Shown here piece after piece: positions 1 to 10,553 of a stretch of 64,000 nucleotides of DNA. The position numbers and the translations under genes were made by a program. Within the stretch, counting starts at the first letter, position 1, and the number at the start of each line of letters is the position of its first letter. The notes under the pieces are model-generated. The model did not search any database, was not told the DNA's origin, and saw only the letters and a program-made list of their open reading frames with translations. Source of the DNA: Candidatus Poseidoniaceae archaeon (GTDB lineage: Archaea; Thermoplasmatota; Poseidoniia; Poseidoniales; Poseidoniaceae); NCBI GenBank assembly GCA_949372655.1, contig CASIAI010000001.1, positions 77,279 through 141,278 on the forward strand, written 5' to 3'.

Positions 1-548
1 ATAAAAGCGGATTTACCTACATTCGGAGCACCACATACCACTACACATGGTAGAACTTGGTCAATTGTTGGAAGACGCTTGAGTACTTCTCTTGAATTAT
101 TCAACCATTGAAGGGACGGGCCTACTCTTCTCATTATTGATGAAATACGACCATATGCCTCTCTACGTGCATTATGCATCAACTCTGTTTGACTAGTCCG
201 AATGATTTTTTTCGCATTTTGTCCAGAGATATTTACGACTTGCTTTGAACCCCATTGCAACATTGATAGGTGATGTCTATAATCATCACATCCAACACAT
301 GCATCTATCATCGATACATCGAATTTAGGCGATTGGTCTAGAGACGGCCAAGTATTGACAGTATCTAGAAGAGTTGTAGAAATAATATCTGCTGCAGTTT
401 GAACCATACGGTTCATCTGTTTCCTAACTCTAAAGATTCTATCGGAGTCATCTACTCTATCTGCAGCCTTCCGCGCACGGGAGAAGGCTTTGTCAAGAAC
501 TTCGTCCTCTAAAAGAACAGTTGGGAGGGTACGCCATGATACTTTCAT
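1..548 (-). CDS. NOG1-like GTP-binding protein (C-terminal part cut by window edge)
   Basis: Minus-strand reading from ATG at 548: MKVSWRTLPTVLLEDEVLDKAFSRARKAADR...LPTIDQVLPCVVVCGAPNVGKSAF; the G1/P-loop GAPNVGKS follows a NOG1-type N-terminal helical region. Confidence 0.8.
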   Translation of the reverse strand, partial: MKVSWRTLPTVLLEDEVLDKAFSRARKAADRVDDSDRIFRVRKQMNRMVQTAADIISTTLLDTVNTWPSLDQSPKFDVSMIDACVGCDDYRHHLSMLQWGSKQVVNISGQNAKKIIRTSQTELMHNARREAYGRISSIMRRVGPSLQWLNNSREVLKRLPTIDQVLPCVVVCGAPNVGKSAF

Positions 549-671
549 ACTGTTCCCTATTAGTGTCCAAACGACTGCACTTCAAGAAGACTTTGTAAAG
601 ATTCACTCGATATAATGAAAAACTCATTATTTAGGAGCGAGGTTCAAGTAGGCTCGCCCTATGGTCAAACC

Positions 672-1115
672 ATGGCGAAGAAGAAGAATGCGGTCAAGCT
701 ACCTAAATGGGCATTACCAATATGGGAAGACATGGGTTCACCTAATCTATCAGATGTAGACGGAGTCAATAGTGGAGATTTGTTAGAAAGGAGACATGGG
801 CTTCGTAAGGACGATTTAATCGAAGTTCAACTCGATGCTCGTGCTTTCACTGATGGAGAGGAAACATGGATCCGAGGGAGGCTTCTATCTTCTGGAAAGT
901 CTAGTGTTGAAATTCTTTGTGAAGAAGGAAAGAACAACTACATTGCAAGAGATGTAATCGTAAAGATTGTTCTGATTGCTCATACAAGACCAGCATATAT
1001 CGATGATAAAGAATTACTAGCATTCGAAAGAGAAGATATGAAAAGACGTTCAAATCTTCATGAAAAAGTAGAAAAAGAGAGCAAGGGCTCTGACGACACT
1101 CACTTGTGGGGTTGA
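672..1115 (+). CDS. conserved hypothetical protein; MAKKK start preferred over the upstream ORF-track start
   Basis: ORF 615..1115; lysine-rich start at 672 (MAKKKNAVKLPKW); no family recognised. Confidence 0.55.
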   Translation: MAKKKNAVKLPKWALPIWEDMGSPNLSDVDGVNSGDLLERRHGLRKDDLIEVQLDARAFTDGEETWIRGRLLSSGKSSVEILCEEGKNNYIARDVIVKIVLIAHTRPAYIDDKELLAFEREDMKRRSNLHEKVEKESKGSDDTHLWG

Positions 1116-1119
1116 TTTT

Positions 1120-1374
1120 TTGTCCATTGACAAAGAATGGAATTTAATTGAGCAACATCATTACCAACGGACGTTCAAATTTCCAGACTTTCTAACAGCT
1201 CTAGACTTTGTCAATCGTGCATCTAATGTTTGTGAAGAGATTGACCATCACGCTGAATTCGTTCTAAGTTGGGGCGAGGTAGTAGTTAGGGTTTGGAGTC
1301 ATGACATCGATGGTATTTCCTCTAGAGACTTGCTCTTCTGTAATTCTATAGATAAAATGATTGAGCAGGGTTGA
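1120..1374 (+). CDS. pterin-4a-carbinolamine dehydratase family protein
   Basis: F-x-DF..AL.FV......E...HHAEF.LSWGEVVVRVWSHDIDGISSRD resembles PCD/DCoH. Confidence 0.8.
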   Translation: MSIDKEWNLIEQHHYQRTFKFPDFLTALDFVNRASNVCEEIDHHAEFVLSWGEVVVRVWSHDIDGISSRDLLFCNSIDKMIEQG

Positions 1375-1383
1375 GGGTTTGAA

Positions 1384-1725
1384 ATGCCTACTGACCCAAA
1401 AGGACGTATAGAACCTGGTTATGACACCCATATATTCGTATGTGGTCATGAGCGTAATGAAAGTGCTTCAAGACCTAGTTGTGCCAAAAGAAATAGTTTA
1501 GACCTCATGAGGCAACTAAAACTATTGGTTAAAGCAAGCGACATGAAAAATATTAGAGTACAAAAATCAGGTTGCCTAGACTTTTGTGAATTTGGAACAA
1601 CATGTGTTGTCTATCCAGAAGGAACTTGGTATTCCTTAGAAGATTCTGAGGCGGTTGAAGAGTTATTCAGATGTCTAAAAGAAGGGAAAATATCTAAAAA
1701 GCATCTTCTGAAAATAAATTCATAG
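1384..1725 (+). CDS. (2Fe-2S) thioredoxin-like ferredoxin
   Basis: HIFVCGHERNESASRPSCAKR...VQKSGCLDFCEFGTTCVVYPEGTWY, NuoE-like thioredoxin-fold ferredoxin pattern. Confidence 0.75.
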   Translation: MPTDPKGRIEPGYDTHIFVCGHERNESASRPSCAKRNSLDLMRQLKLLVKASDMKNIRVQKSGCLDFCEFGTTCVVYPEGTWYSLEDSEAVEELFRCLKEGKISKKHLLKINS

Positions 1726-2148
1726 TTTAACTGGCCTTGTTGCACCGCAAGCTTGGCACTTCAGCAAGGTAGTTCTATCTTCTCTCACGAATGCTGTATC
1801 TGGTGATTTACATTGGGTGCATTTGATGTATGAATTAACATAGTTGGCGATTGTCTTCTTAATCCTCTTAGGAGGGATTCTTCCTTTGAATCTAGCACGA
1901 GGTCCATCTCTTGAACCAGAAGTTCCTAAATCATTGAGTATGTACTGATATACATGGTTTTCATCTCTATCCATCATAGATACAACATCGTTGAAATTAC
2001 GAAAAATAGTATTGGAACCCTCAATTAGTATCTGAGGTTCGGGAAGCCTCCATCTAGATCTTGTAGAGATATTATCCGGAATATTTTTACGGGCGCGGTC
2101 GAGAAGTGTCTCGTAATCAAAGTCTCCCATGGTTAGCGCTTGTATCAT
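1720..2148 (-). CDS. translation initiation factor aIF2 beta subunit
   Basis: Core ...GRIPPKRIKKTIANYVNSYIKCTQCKSPDT..REDRTTLLKCQACGATRPVKL with C-terminal zinc ribbon. Confidence 0.93.
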   Translation of the reverse strand: MIQALTMGDFDYETLLDRARKNIPDNISTRSRWRLPEPQILIEGSNTIFRNFNDVVSMMDRDENHVYQYILNDLGTSGSRDGPRARFKGRIPPKRIKKTIANYVNSYIKCTQCKSPDTAFVREDRTTLLKCQACGATRPVKL

Positions 2149-2214
2149 TCATTCTTGAAGGCTTTGGGATTAATTATACTTGATTAATACTATATTTGAT
2201 GAAAGGTTTGATGT

Positions 2215-2832
2215 GTGGAAATAGTCTCGACAGTTTTGAGAGACATGGTATCAAGTATCGAAGAACTTCGAATCACCGCCGGAAATTTACGTAAGGAAGG
2301 CTTGAATAGTCAACAAATTGCTGATGAATTATCTCTTTCCCAAGACACAATATCTTGGCTTCTTGCCGGCAATCAACAAAGTGAAGAACGACCGACTGAT
2401 GTTAGAATTGGTTGGAGAACAATAGGAGTCAGGCCGAATCGTATCGCTGCGGTAGGAACAATAATGGCAGATGTTGCTGATGAAGAACTTGGATTTGATG
2501 AAATAGACACAGTTATTGGGATTTCTATAAATGGAATTTCTTTTGCCCATGAAGTCGCAAGTAACTTAGATTGTGAATTTACAGTATATAGAACGACGGA
2601 TGGAGGCGATGGTTCAGGGTCATTATCAAGTAAATATGGTCAAGTTTCTGGAAAAAAAGTAGTCATAGTTGATGATGTCTTGTCTACTGGTCAAACAGTG
2701 ACCAAGACTATCAATTCGATAAGAAATGCTGGTGGAGAAGTTGGATTAGTTATCGTTCTAGTCAACAAGACTATGAGAAATGAAATCGAAGGCGTACCAC
2801 TTAGAGGCGTAATTCGCGCCGTTTCAGTTTGA
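2215..2832 (+). CDS. HTH + phosphoribosyltransferase-domain protein (OPRT-like, GfcR type)
   Basis: N-terminal HTH (LNSQQIADELSLSQDTISWLL) and PRPP motif VVIVDDVLSTGQT; GTG start. Confidence 0.8.
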   Translation: MEIVSTVLRDMVSSIEELRITAGNLRKEGLNSQQIADELSLSQDTISWLLAGNQQSEERPTDVRIGWRTIGVRPNRIAAVGTIMADVADEELGFDEIDTVIGISINGISFAHEVASNLDCEFTVYRTTDGGDGSGSLSSKYGQVSGKKVVIVDDVLSTGQTVTKTINSIRNAGGEVGLVIVLVNKTMRNEIEGVPLRGVIRAVSV

Positions 2833-2841
2833 GGTGGAAAA

Positions 2842-4446
2842 ATGCATTGGGCAGACGTCACAGCCCAGGCCTTAGCACACAAGGGCAATAAGCATATTAT
2901 TTCTACTGGAATTACGCCAAGTGGAGAATTTCATATTGGGCATCTCAGGGAAATTCTAACTGGAGATATGATTTCAAGAGCAGCAAAAAATGCTGGGCTT
3001 GATGTTGATTTCATATTCATCGTAGATGATGCTGACCCATTGAGAAAGGTCTATCCTTTTTTGGATGAAGAATATTCACAATTTATCGGCCATCAAATTG
3101 GTTCTATCCCCGCACCTGACCAGCAAGGTAAGCCCGATTTTGAGAAGTTTAGTAAAGATGGTTTGAGTTATGCTGATTACTTCCTCAACCCTTTCTTAGA
3201 TGCTTTAAGGACAATTGGAGTAGTTCCTAGAATTATCAAGAATATGAACTCGTATCGCACAGGTGAGTTCAATGAAGTATCCAAAATAGCATGTGATAAA
3301 GCACAAGAAATAAGAGAAATTATCGAACGTGTATCCACTAGAGAATTATCTAAAGACTGGTTCCCATGGAGTCCTTTAGACTCTAAAGGCTCTCTGGAAG
3401 GAGTCGTTGTAACTGGATATGAGTATCCATTAGTTCATTGGAAAGACTCTCATGGAGTCGAAGGTAGTTCAGATATTACCAAAGGAGAAGGTAAACTTCC
3501 TTGGCGTATTGATTGGCCAGCAAAATGGGCTTGGATAGGAGTTACGTGTGAAGCATTTGGGAAAGATCATGGAGCAGCGGGTGGATCATATGCAACTGGA
3601 AGAGAAATCTGTCAACTTTTTGGGCAACAACCGCCCCAGCCATTGACTTATGAGTGGATTAGTCTGAAAGGGAAAGGAGCAATGTCTTCTTCATCTGGTA
3701 ATACAATAGGGCCTATCGAAGCATTAGAATTGGTGCCTCCTGAAATCCTTCGTTTACTAATCGCTCAATCAAAACCTAACAAAGCAATTGAGTTTGATAC
3801 AGGTATGAGCCTCGTAAACCTAGCTGATGAGTATGAAAGGCTTCTATCTCGTGATTTTGACAAAGAACTTGTTGAAGAAGAACTTTCCCGGAGAAAAAGA
3901 GTTCAGATTGAGGATGCGATTGGTGCATTAAGCATGTCTAAGGTATCTCAAGACTCAACGTTTGAGTCTTCTAATGTACCATTTAGGCATCTTTGCCTAC
4001 TTGCGCAAACTAAAACCTCTGATGAAATGGTATGGAAAAGTCTAGGTTATTCTAATGAACAAAAGCCACCTCACTCCTTAGTTGATAGATTGAATAAAAT
4101 GAAGTTGTGGATAAAATCTAAACATCTTCCTGAAGAGATGAGAATTTCTATAGTAGATAATCCTACTTCCGAGACCTTTACTGAATTTGGTGATGATGAA
4201 ATTAAAGTATTAATTGTACTCAAAAAAGAACTAGAAAGCTGTGAATGGAATATAGAAGAAATAGGTAATGCTATTCCAAATTCTGCAAAGTCAGTAGACT
4301 TATCTGCTAAAATCGCTTATTTTGTAGCCTATAATTCTCTAATGGGGCGTTCAAGAGGTCCAAGACTAGCACCAATTCTAGCAGAAATCGATAGAGAGAG
4401 GATAATAAAAATTCTTGAAAAATGTTTGACTGTGATAAATTCTTAA
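2842..4446 (+). CDS. lysK: class I lysyl-tRNA synthetase
   Basis: HIGH-like TPSGEFHIGHLREI, KMSKS-like AMSSSSGNTI, archaeal class I LysRS layout. Confidence 0.93.
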   Translation: MHWADVTAQALAHKGNKHIISTGITPSGEFHIGHLREILTGDMISRAAKNAGLDVDFIFIVDDADPLRKVYPFLDEEYSQFIGHQIGSIPAPDQQGKPDFEKFSKDGLSYADYFLNPFLDALRTIGVVPRIIKNMNSYRTGEFNEVSKIACDKAQEIREIIERVSTRELSKDWFPWSPLDSKGSLEGVVVTGYEYPLVHWKDSHGVEGSSDITKGEGKLPWRIDWPAKWAWIGVTCEAFGKDHGAAGGSYATGREICQLFGQQPPQPLTYEWISLKGKGAMSSSSGNTIGPIEALELVPPEILRLLIAQSKPNKAIEFDTGMSLVNLADEYERLLSRDFDKELVEEELSRRKRVQIEDAIGALSMSKVSQDSTFESSNVPFRHLCLLAQTKTSDEMVWKSLGYSNEQKPPHSLVDRLNKMKLWIKSKHLPEEMRISIVDNPTSETFTEFGDDEIKVLIVLKKELESCEWNIEEIGNAIPNSAKSVDLSAKIAYFVAYNSLMGRSRGPRLAPILAEIDRERIIKILEKCLTVINS

Positions 4447-4516
4447 CGTTCAAACATTGAGATATTGGGTAATATATTCCGCACTATTGAAAAGTGAAAC
4501 GGTATCATCTATATTC

Positions 4517-5773
4517 ATGGCGGGAGTTTATTGTCCAACCTGTGAGGCAGATGTAGAACCTGCTGCAAAGTTTTGTCTTTCATGTGGACACGACTTAACT
4601 GGACAAGGCCCAATTACTTCTACAGGCCATGATTTGAATCAATTAAGAGACGTCATCAGACTTCGAGACGACCTTTCAATGGCTGAAAAATTCGATATGA
4701 TTGCCAAAATCGAAGAAGGTGCAAATCCAATAAAACTTGGAATTGCAGCACCTGCAGAAGGTGAGCATTATGACATTGGTGATGCTTTTTCATCAGAAGA
4801 ACTAGAAGTTAATTCGACTCAAGTAAACATAAATCGGGACTGGGGTAATTCACCTGCTGCAAATGCTGCTGTTAGAGCGGTTGTGAGAGGAACTAATGCT
4901 TGGGATTTAATTCAAGAAGGAAAATTAGACTTGAATGAGGGACTCTTTAGAGAAGCAATGGATACTGGGATGGAAGCATCCACTCACATTCACGACGTTG
5001 CTAGTGGAGAACATGAAGGTATAGATCCTGAAGCGATGAGGGCAATTCCTGTTCTAAAACCTCCTAAGAGAAGTTTCTGTCCAAAATGTGGCTCTGACAT
5101 ACATGCTAACACAATGCTGCAATGGCGAAAATGGAGAGATTCTGCTGGAGAAGTAGTTTCAATGCAATTAGAAGCATCCATGGAAACATCATTGATTCAA
5201 GTAGCATCCCACTACATCAACGTAATGCAAGCATTACAAGATGAGCGTGATGATGCTTATTCTAAGTTAGGAAAAGTCGATGCTACAGTAATGGAAGAGA
5301 AAATTCGTGAAAAACTCGAAAAGAGTATAAGAAAAGAATTAGAAAAGGAAATCCGTTCTGAACTCGAAGAGGAGTTTCAGAATAAAACTGTTTCAACTGC
5401 TGCTAAGAAGGGCACTGAATCTAAGAAAGAGACTAAGTCAGTTACTGAGGAAAAGAAACCTGAGAAAAAGAAAGCTACACCTAAGAAATCAGGCGGTATG
5501 TTTGGACCTAAGAAGGTCAAGAAAACCTATGATGGGGAAAAGGGTGGAAAGCCAGATTGGTTCTTGAAAGATGCATTGGACACTGTATACGACCCACATG
5601 GAACTGGTAAGCCAATAAAAGGTGCAACTATTCTTGCCCGTTCTTCTGAAGGAAACGTTAGAGTCAGAGACGTTGTTAGAATTTACTCAAAAGATGGTGA
5701 ATCTGGTATTAGTGAATTAGCTTGGACTAGTCCTTTAACAAAATACATCATAGACGCTTACGATGCTTGCTGA
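4517..5773 (+). CDS. zinc-ribbon and coiled-coil protein of unknown function
   Basis: CPTCEADVEPAAKFCLSCG ribbon, second FCPKCGS motif, long Lys/Glu coiled coil, conserved-looking C-terminus; start at MAGVYCPTC likely. Confidence 0.6.
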   Translation: MAGVYCPTCEADVEPAAKFCLSCGHDLTGQGPITSTGHDLNQLRDVIRLRDDLSMAEKFDMIAKIEEGANPIKLGIAAPAEGEHYDIGDAFSSEELEVNSTQVNINRDWGNSPAANAAVRAVVRGTNAWDLIQEGKLDLNEGLFREAMDTGMEASTHIHDVASGEHEGIDPEAMRAIPVLKPPKRSFCPKCGSDIHANTMLQWRKWRDSAGEVVSMQLEASMETSLIQVASHYINVMQALQDERDDAYSKLGKVDATVMEEKIREKLEKSIRKELEKEIRSELEEEFQNKTVSTAAKKGTESKKETKSVTEEKKPEKKKATPKKSGGMFGPKKVKKTYDGEKGGKPDWFLKDALDTVYDPHGTGKPIKGATILARSSEGNVRVRDVVRIYSKDGESGISELAWTSPLTKYIIDAYDAC

Positions 5774-8700
5774 TCAGTAGTTTACCTTGAGCCTTCTTGG
5801 TTCAACTATTCCTTTCTGCTGAGCTCTAATTGCTGCAACTTCCATATCTGCACCTCTAATGGTTGTAACAAACGGGATATTAAGTTCAACTGCCAGCCTC
5901 CTCATCATATTACCATCACGAACAGCACCACCGGAAATTGTTGGAACGTTCACTATGAAGGAGACCTTTCCTTGTCGCATCAAATCTAATGCGTCTGGAT
6001 GCTTAGATTCTCTTATTCTATATGCGACTTCGACAGGTATTTGATTCTCTCTAAGATAGTCCGCGGTACCAGGGGTGGCGTAAAGATTGAAGCCCATCTC
6101 TACTAACTTTAAAGCAGAATTCAAAAGGTTATTTTTATCTTGATCTCTAACCGTGAGATAGGCTCCACCTGCCTTAGCAACAGGAACCTCAGTTGCTAAT
6201 CTTGCCTTTAGATATGCAACATCAGCTGAAATATCTGACCCAAATACTTCACCGGTCGATTTCATTTCAGGACCAGGTGCAGGGTCGAGGCCGCGTAGTT
6301 TTATGAAAGGGAATACTGGGGCTTTTACACATATTTGCCCAGAGGTTCTAATCGGTATTTCTTGTTTTGAAAGAGGAATTCCAATGGTTATATTTGCTGC
6401 AATTCTGGCAAGAGGAAGTCCAGTAGACTTCGCTACAAATGGAACTGTTCTTGAAGACCGAGGGTTCACTTCAAGGACATATAAGTCATCACCTTGGATG
6501 GCAAACTGAATATTGAAGCAACCTTTGATTTTGAGACCTAATCCTATAGCCTCAGTTTGCTTTCGAACTAGTTCAAGAATGTGCTCAGGAACATTTTGCG
6601 TCGGAATAAAACATGTGGAATCACCTGAATGAATACCTGCTTCCTCTAAATGCTCCATAATTGCGCCAACAAGAACTTCTTTGCCATCACACGCTGCATC
6701 CACATCTAATTCGGTGGCATGCCCAAGGTATTCGTCTACAAGAAGTGGTTTATCAGGGGCTAGATAAGCCTCCTTTAGATAAGCATCTAGTTGTTCTTGA
6801 TTAGAAAGTATCTCCATTCCTCTTCCACCAAGAACATATGATGGCCTAATCAAAACAGGGAAACCTATTTCTTCAACTGCATTTCTAACATCATCAGAAC
6901 TTGTTCCTGTAGTTCCTCGAGGCATTTTCAATCCTGCTCTGTGAGCAAATTTCTCGAACCTTTCCCTATCACTTGCTTCATCAATAGCGTCACAGGAAGT
7001 TCCTGCGATTTCTAAATTCAGCCCTAACTTTTCCAAATCCGGTAATCTTTTTTCAAGAGGTTGAGAAAGATTAATCGCTGTTTGCCCACCGAATTGTAAC
7101 AGAATCGAATGGGCATTCTCTCTAAGTAATACTTCTGAAACATACTCCAGAGTTAAAGGTTCAAAGTAAAGCCTATCAGAAGTATCAAAATCAGTAGAAA
7201 CGGTTTCAGGGTTATTATTTATTAGAATTGCATCTTTCCCTGCATCTCTAATTGCTTTAACTGCGTGAACACATCCATAATCAAATTCTATTCCTTGACC
7301 TATTCTTATAGGGCCGCTACCTATAGTCACATATCGTTTCTTTGTCCTAGTTTCTAAATCTGGTATGTAATCAATTTTATTTGAGCCATTAGGCTCATAT
7401 GTAGAGTAATAATAAGGAGTTTTAGCAGCAAATTCAGCAGCACAAGAGTCAACCATACTATATTTCGGGTGTAGTTTTAACGAATGTCTGCGAGCCATAA
7501 CAGTCGATTCGTCCCGACCTCTAGGCAGAGATTTATACCCTGTTGCAGGGAATGAATTCAAAGCATCAGCAATATGTGAATCACTGAAACCAAAAGATTT
7601 CCATCTCCTTAGAGTTCCTAAATCAATATCGGATGGATTACAAGCCATAGAAACAATCTCATTCTCCATCTTAGCTATATTTTCAAATCGATATAAGAAC
7701 CATCTAGTAATTCTTGTTATTTCATGAACTCGTTCTACACTCCATCCACGTCTAAAGGCTTCAATCAAAGCACCCATTCTTCTATCTGTGGCAATCTTAC
7801 ACCAATCAACTAGTACCGAATCAGGTAATGGCTCATAGGCTCTTTCTTGCATCCCTTCCCCTTCAGATTCATCCGCTCTAGTCAAAGGTCTTGGATGTGG
7901 ACAGCCTTGTTCCAAAGAGGCCCATGCCTTCAAGAAGGCTTCCTCAAAATTACGACCAATTGCCATAACTTCACCAGTAGACTTCATGGAGGTCCCAAGA
8001 GTTCTATCTGCAGTTCTAAATTTATCAAAAGGCCATCTAGGGATTTTGACTACACAATAGTCAAGAGTTGGTTCAAATGCAGCAGTAGTACCTTCACCTG
8101 TGATTGGGTTAGGTAATTCATCGAGAGTATAACCTACAGCAATCTTAGCCGCCATCCTGGCTATTGGATATCCTGTCGCCTTGCTTGCAAGGGCAGAAGA
8201 ACGTGAAACTCTAGGATTTACTTCTATTACCCTAATTTCTCCTGTCGATTGATTAAAGGCAAATTGAACGTTACAACCACCCTTGATATTCAATGCACGG
8301 ATCAAACTTAATGCTTGGTCTCTTAATATCTGGTGGTCGCTATCAGAAAAAGATTGCAGAGGAGCAACTACCGTAGATTCTCCGGTATGAACACCCATAG
8401 GGTCAATATTCTCCATAGTACAAACAATTGTGGCATTATCAGCCTCATCTCTCATAACTTCATATTCTAATTCTTGCCAACCTAGAATTGACTCTTCGAT
8501 TAGTACTTGACTAATTCTTGAATTTCTTAGACCCAAGGTTGCAATTTCTACTAATTCTCCTAAATCCCATGCAGTTCCACCACCTAAACCACCTAAGGTA
8601 AAGGCTGGTCTAATAAGCAACGGCCAACTATTTATTTTATGAGCAGCAGAAATCACTTCATCCATCGTGTTGCAAGCAATCGCTTCAGAGATTGGTAGGT

Positions 8701-9124
8701 TGATTGATTCACAGACCTTGTTAAATAAATCTCTGTCTTCTGCTTTATCGATTGCATCTAAATCAGAACCTATCAATTCAACTCCAAGTTCTTCTAAAAC
8801 ACCTTGATGGGCTAATTCACTGGCGATATTCAATGCGGTTTGACCACCCATTCCTGCTAATATTGCACATGGCCTCTCAATCTCTAAAATTCTCTTGACC
8901 GAGGAAGATAGTAACGGCTCAATATAGACTTTATCAGCCATTTCTGGGTCATTTTGAATCGTTGCAGGGTTTGAATTTACTAAAATAACTTCATAGCCAT
9001 CTTCTCTTAATGCTCTTACTGCTTGACTACCGGAAAAGTCAAACTCAGCAGCCTGGCCAATTTTTATTGGTCCACTCCCTAAAACTAAAATAGTTTTCAA
9101 ATCATCTCTACGAGGCATTATCAA
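5774..9124 (-). CDS. carB: carbamoyl-phosphate synthase large subunit
   Basis: Duplicated ATP-grasp halves (VLGSGPIKIGQAAEFDFSGSQA; TIGSGPIRIGQGIEFDYGCVHA) and MGS-like C-terminus. Confidence 0.98.
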   Translation of the reverse strand: MIMPRRDDLKTILVLGSGPIKIGQAAEFDFSGSQAVRALREDGYEVILVNSNPATIQNDPEMADKVYIEPLLSSSVKRILEIERPCAILAGMGGQTALNIASELAHQGVLEELGVELIGSDLDAIDKAEDRDLFNKVCESINLPISEAIACNTMDEVISAAHKINSWPLLIRPAFTLGGLGGGTAWDLGELVEIATLGLRNSRISQVLIEESILGWQELEYEVMRDEADNATIVCTMENIDPMGVHTGESTVVAPLQSFSDSDHQILRDQALSLIRALNIKGGCNVQFAFNQSTGEIRVIEVNPRVSRSSALASKATGYPIARMAAKIAVGYTLDELPNPITGEGTTAAFEPTLDYCVVKIPRWPFDKFRTADRTLGTSMKSTGEVMAIGRNFEEAFLKAWASLEQGCPHPRPLTRADESEGEGMQERAYEPLPDSVLVDWCKIATDRRMGALIEAFRRGWSVERVHEITRITRWFLYRFENIAKMENEIVSMACNPSDIDLGTLRRWKSFGFSDSHIADALNSFPATGYKSLPRGRDESTVMARRHSLKLHPKYSMVDSCAAEFAAKTPYYYSTYEPNGSNKIDYIPDLETRTKKRYVTIGSGPIRIGQGIEFDYGCVHAVKAIRDAGKDAILINNNPETVSTDFDTSDRLYFEPLTLEYVSEVLLRENAHSILLQFGGQTAINLSQPLEKRLPDLEKLGLNLEIAGTSCDAIDEASDRERFEKFAHRAGLKMPRGTTGTSSDDVRNAVEEIGFPVLIRPSYVLGGRGMEILSNQEQLDAYLKEAYLAPDKPLLVDEYLGHATELDVDAACDGKEVLVGAIMEHLEEAGIHSGDSTCFIPTQNVPEHILELVRKQTEAIGLGLKIKGCFNIQFAIQGDDLYVLEVNPRSSRTVPFVAKSTGLPLARIAANITIGIPLSKQEIPIRTSGQICVKAPVFPFIKLRGLDPAPGPEMKSTGEVFGSDISADVAYLKARLATEVPVAKAGGAYLTVRDQDKNNLLNSALKLVEMGFNLYATPGTADYLRENQIPVEVAYRIRESKHPDALDLMRQGKVSFIVNVPTISGGAVRDGNMMRRLAVELNIPFVTTIRGADMEVAAIRAQQKGIVEPRRLKVNY

Positions 9125-10425
9125 ATCACTCCTAGGTGTTCATCTACTGTTTGTCTAAATCTAAGGAATAAGTTCTCTGCATCATGCGGACCAGGGCATG
9201 CTTCAGGGTGAAATTGAACGGTAAACGAGGGACTTCCTATTACGTCTAAGCCCTCAACCGTTCGGTCATTTGCATTGATGTATCTGACTTCGACCTCTGC
9301 ACCATGAAGGTTTTCTTGGGGTGGGGAAGTTGCACCTGATGGATGTGCAGCTAACATTCCTGAATCAGGATCTGCGACTGCAAAGCCATGATTTTGACTT
9401 GTTATCAGTACCTTTCCTGTCTTCAAATCAATTACTGGTTGGTTAGCACCTCTATGGCCATATCGCATTTTATAGGTACTGAGTCCAGAAGCCAAACCCA
9501 TCAATTGATGCCCCAGACAAATCCCCATAACCGGAATATTAGATTTTACTGCTAATGCTAAAGTTTGACGAGCAATCATTGCTTTACCTGGATGAGCGGG
9601 GTCGCCTGGACCATTGGAACAGAACAATGCATCAACATGATATTTAGTCACCAGCATTTGGAAATCGACATCTGGAGGGCACCATATGACCTCGAAGGAT
9701 TTACACAAACTTCGTAGAATATTATACTTAATTCCACAGTCAAGGGCTGCTAATCGTGGCTTTGGAATTCCAAAGTCATCTAGTGAACCAGAATTCAAAA
9801 CAACCGGCTCATCTATTGAAACTAGTTCTACTAAATCATCTAAATCTGGTGATTGTAAAACTTTCAACCTCTCCGCTAGGGCTGATTCTTCAGAGATTGG
9901 ACCAAATACGCAGAGAACTGTTCCTAATTCACGAACTCTTCTAGTAATTGCTCTTGTATCAAGCCCTTCGATTCCTGGGACATTATGAAGTCTAAGTAAA
10001 TCATTTACCGTGCCGATAGAATTACGGTGATCAGGTTGAGTCATAGCATGACGAACTATCACACCACGCGGCCAAACAGAAGCCGACTCAGAACAACTAT
10101 GATGTATACCATAATTACCAATCAATGGATATGTAAAAGTTAAAACTTGTCCTGCAAATGATGGGTCTGTCAAAGACTCTTGATAACCCATCATACCGGT
10201 AGTGAAAACAAGCTCTCCTTCACCTATTTTTTTAGCACCAAAAAGTTCGCCTTCATACCTACCTCCATCAGCGGTTAGTAGTATACCAACTCCACTTGCA
10301 GACGGGGGTAATTCATCGCCTCGAGAAAGACCATCAGCAGCGTCTTGGAATGTTGGATAATTCCTCGAATGTCTATTCTCAGCACCAGGACAGAAACTTC
10401 CGTCTTGTAACTGGGGCGTTGACAT
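9121..10425 (-). CDS. carA: carbamoyl-phosphate synthase small subunit
   Basis: CPSase small N-domain and GATase class I motif GICLGHQLMGLA; 4-nt overlap with carB. Confidence 0.97.
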   Translation of the reverse strand: MSTPQLQDGSFCPGAENRHSRNYPTFQDAADGLSRGDELPPSASGVGILLTADGGRYEGELFGAKKIGEGELVFTTGMMGYQESLTDPSFAGQVLTFTYPLIGNYGIHHSCSESASVWPRGVIVRHAMTQPDHRNSIGTVNDLLRLHNVPGIEGLDTRAITRRVRELGTVLCVFGPISEESALAERLKVLQSPDLDDLVELVSIDEPVVLNSGSLDDFGIPKPRLAALDCGIKYNILRSLCKSFEVIWCPPDVDFQMLVTKYHVDALFCSNGPGDPAHPGKAMIARQTLALAVKSNIPVMGICLGHQLMGLASGLSTYKMRYGHRGANQPVIDLKTGKVLITSQNHGFAVADPDSGMLAAHPSGATSPPQENLHGAEVEVRYINANDRTVEGLDVIGSPSFTVQFHPEACPGPHDAENLFLRFRQTVDEHLGVI

Positions 10426-10553
10426 CGCAGATGGTCAAAAACGGACTCCCATAATGATTGGGTTTGCTGGGTGGATAATAAGTAACTTTAATAAAATCAG
10501 ATGCGGCGAAAAAATACCACTTAGCATACTTAGTAAGTAAAAAATTACTAAAT

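Noticed and set aside
7847-8116. Plus-strand ORF antisense to carB
   Set aside because: Conserved CarB coding on the opposite strand fully explains the sequence.
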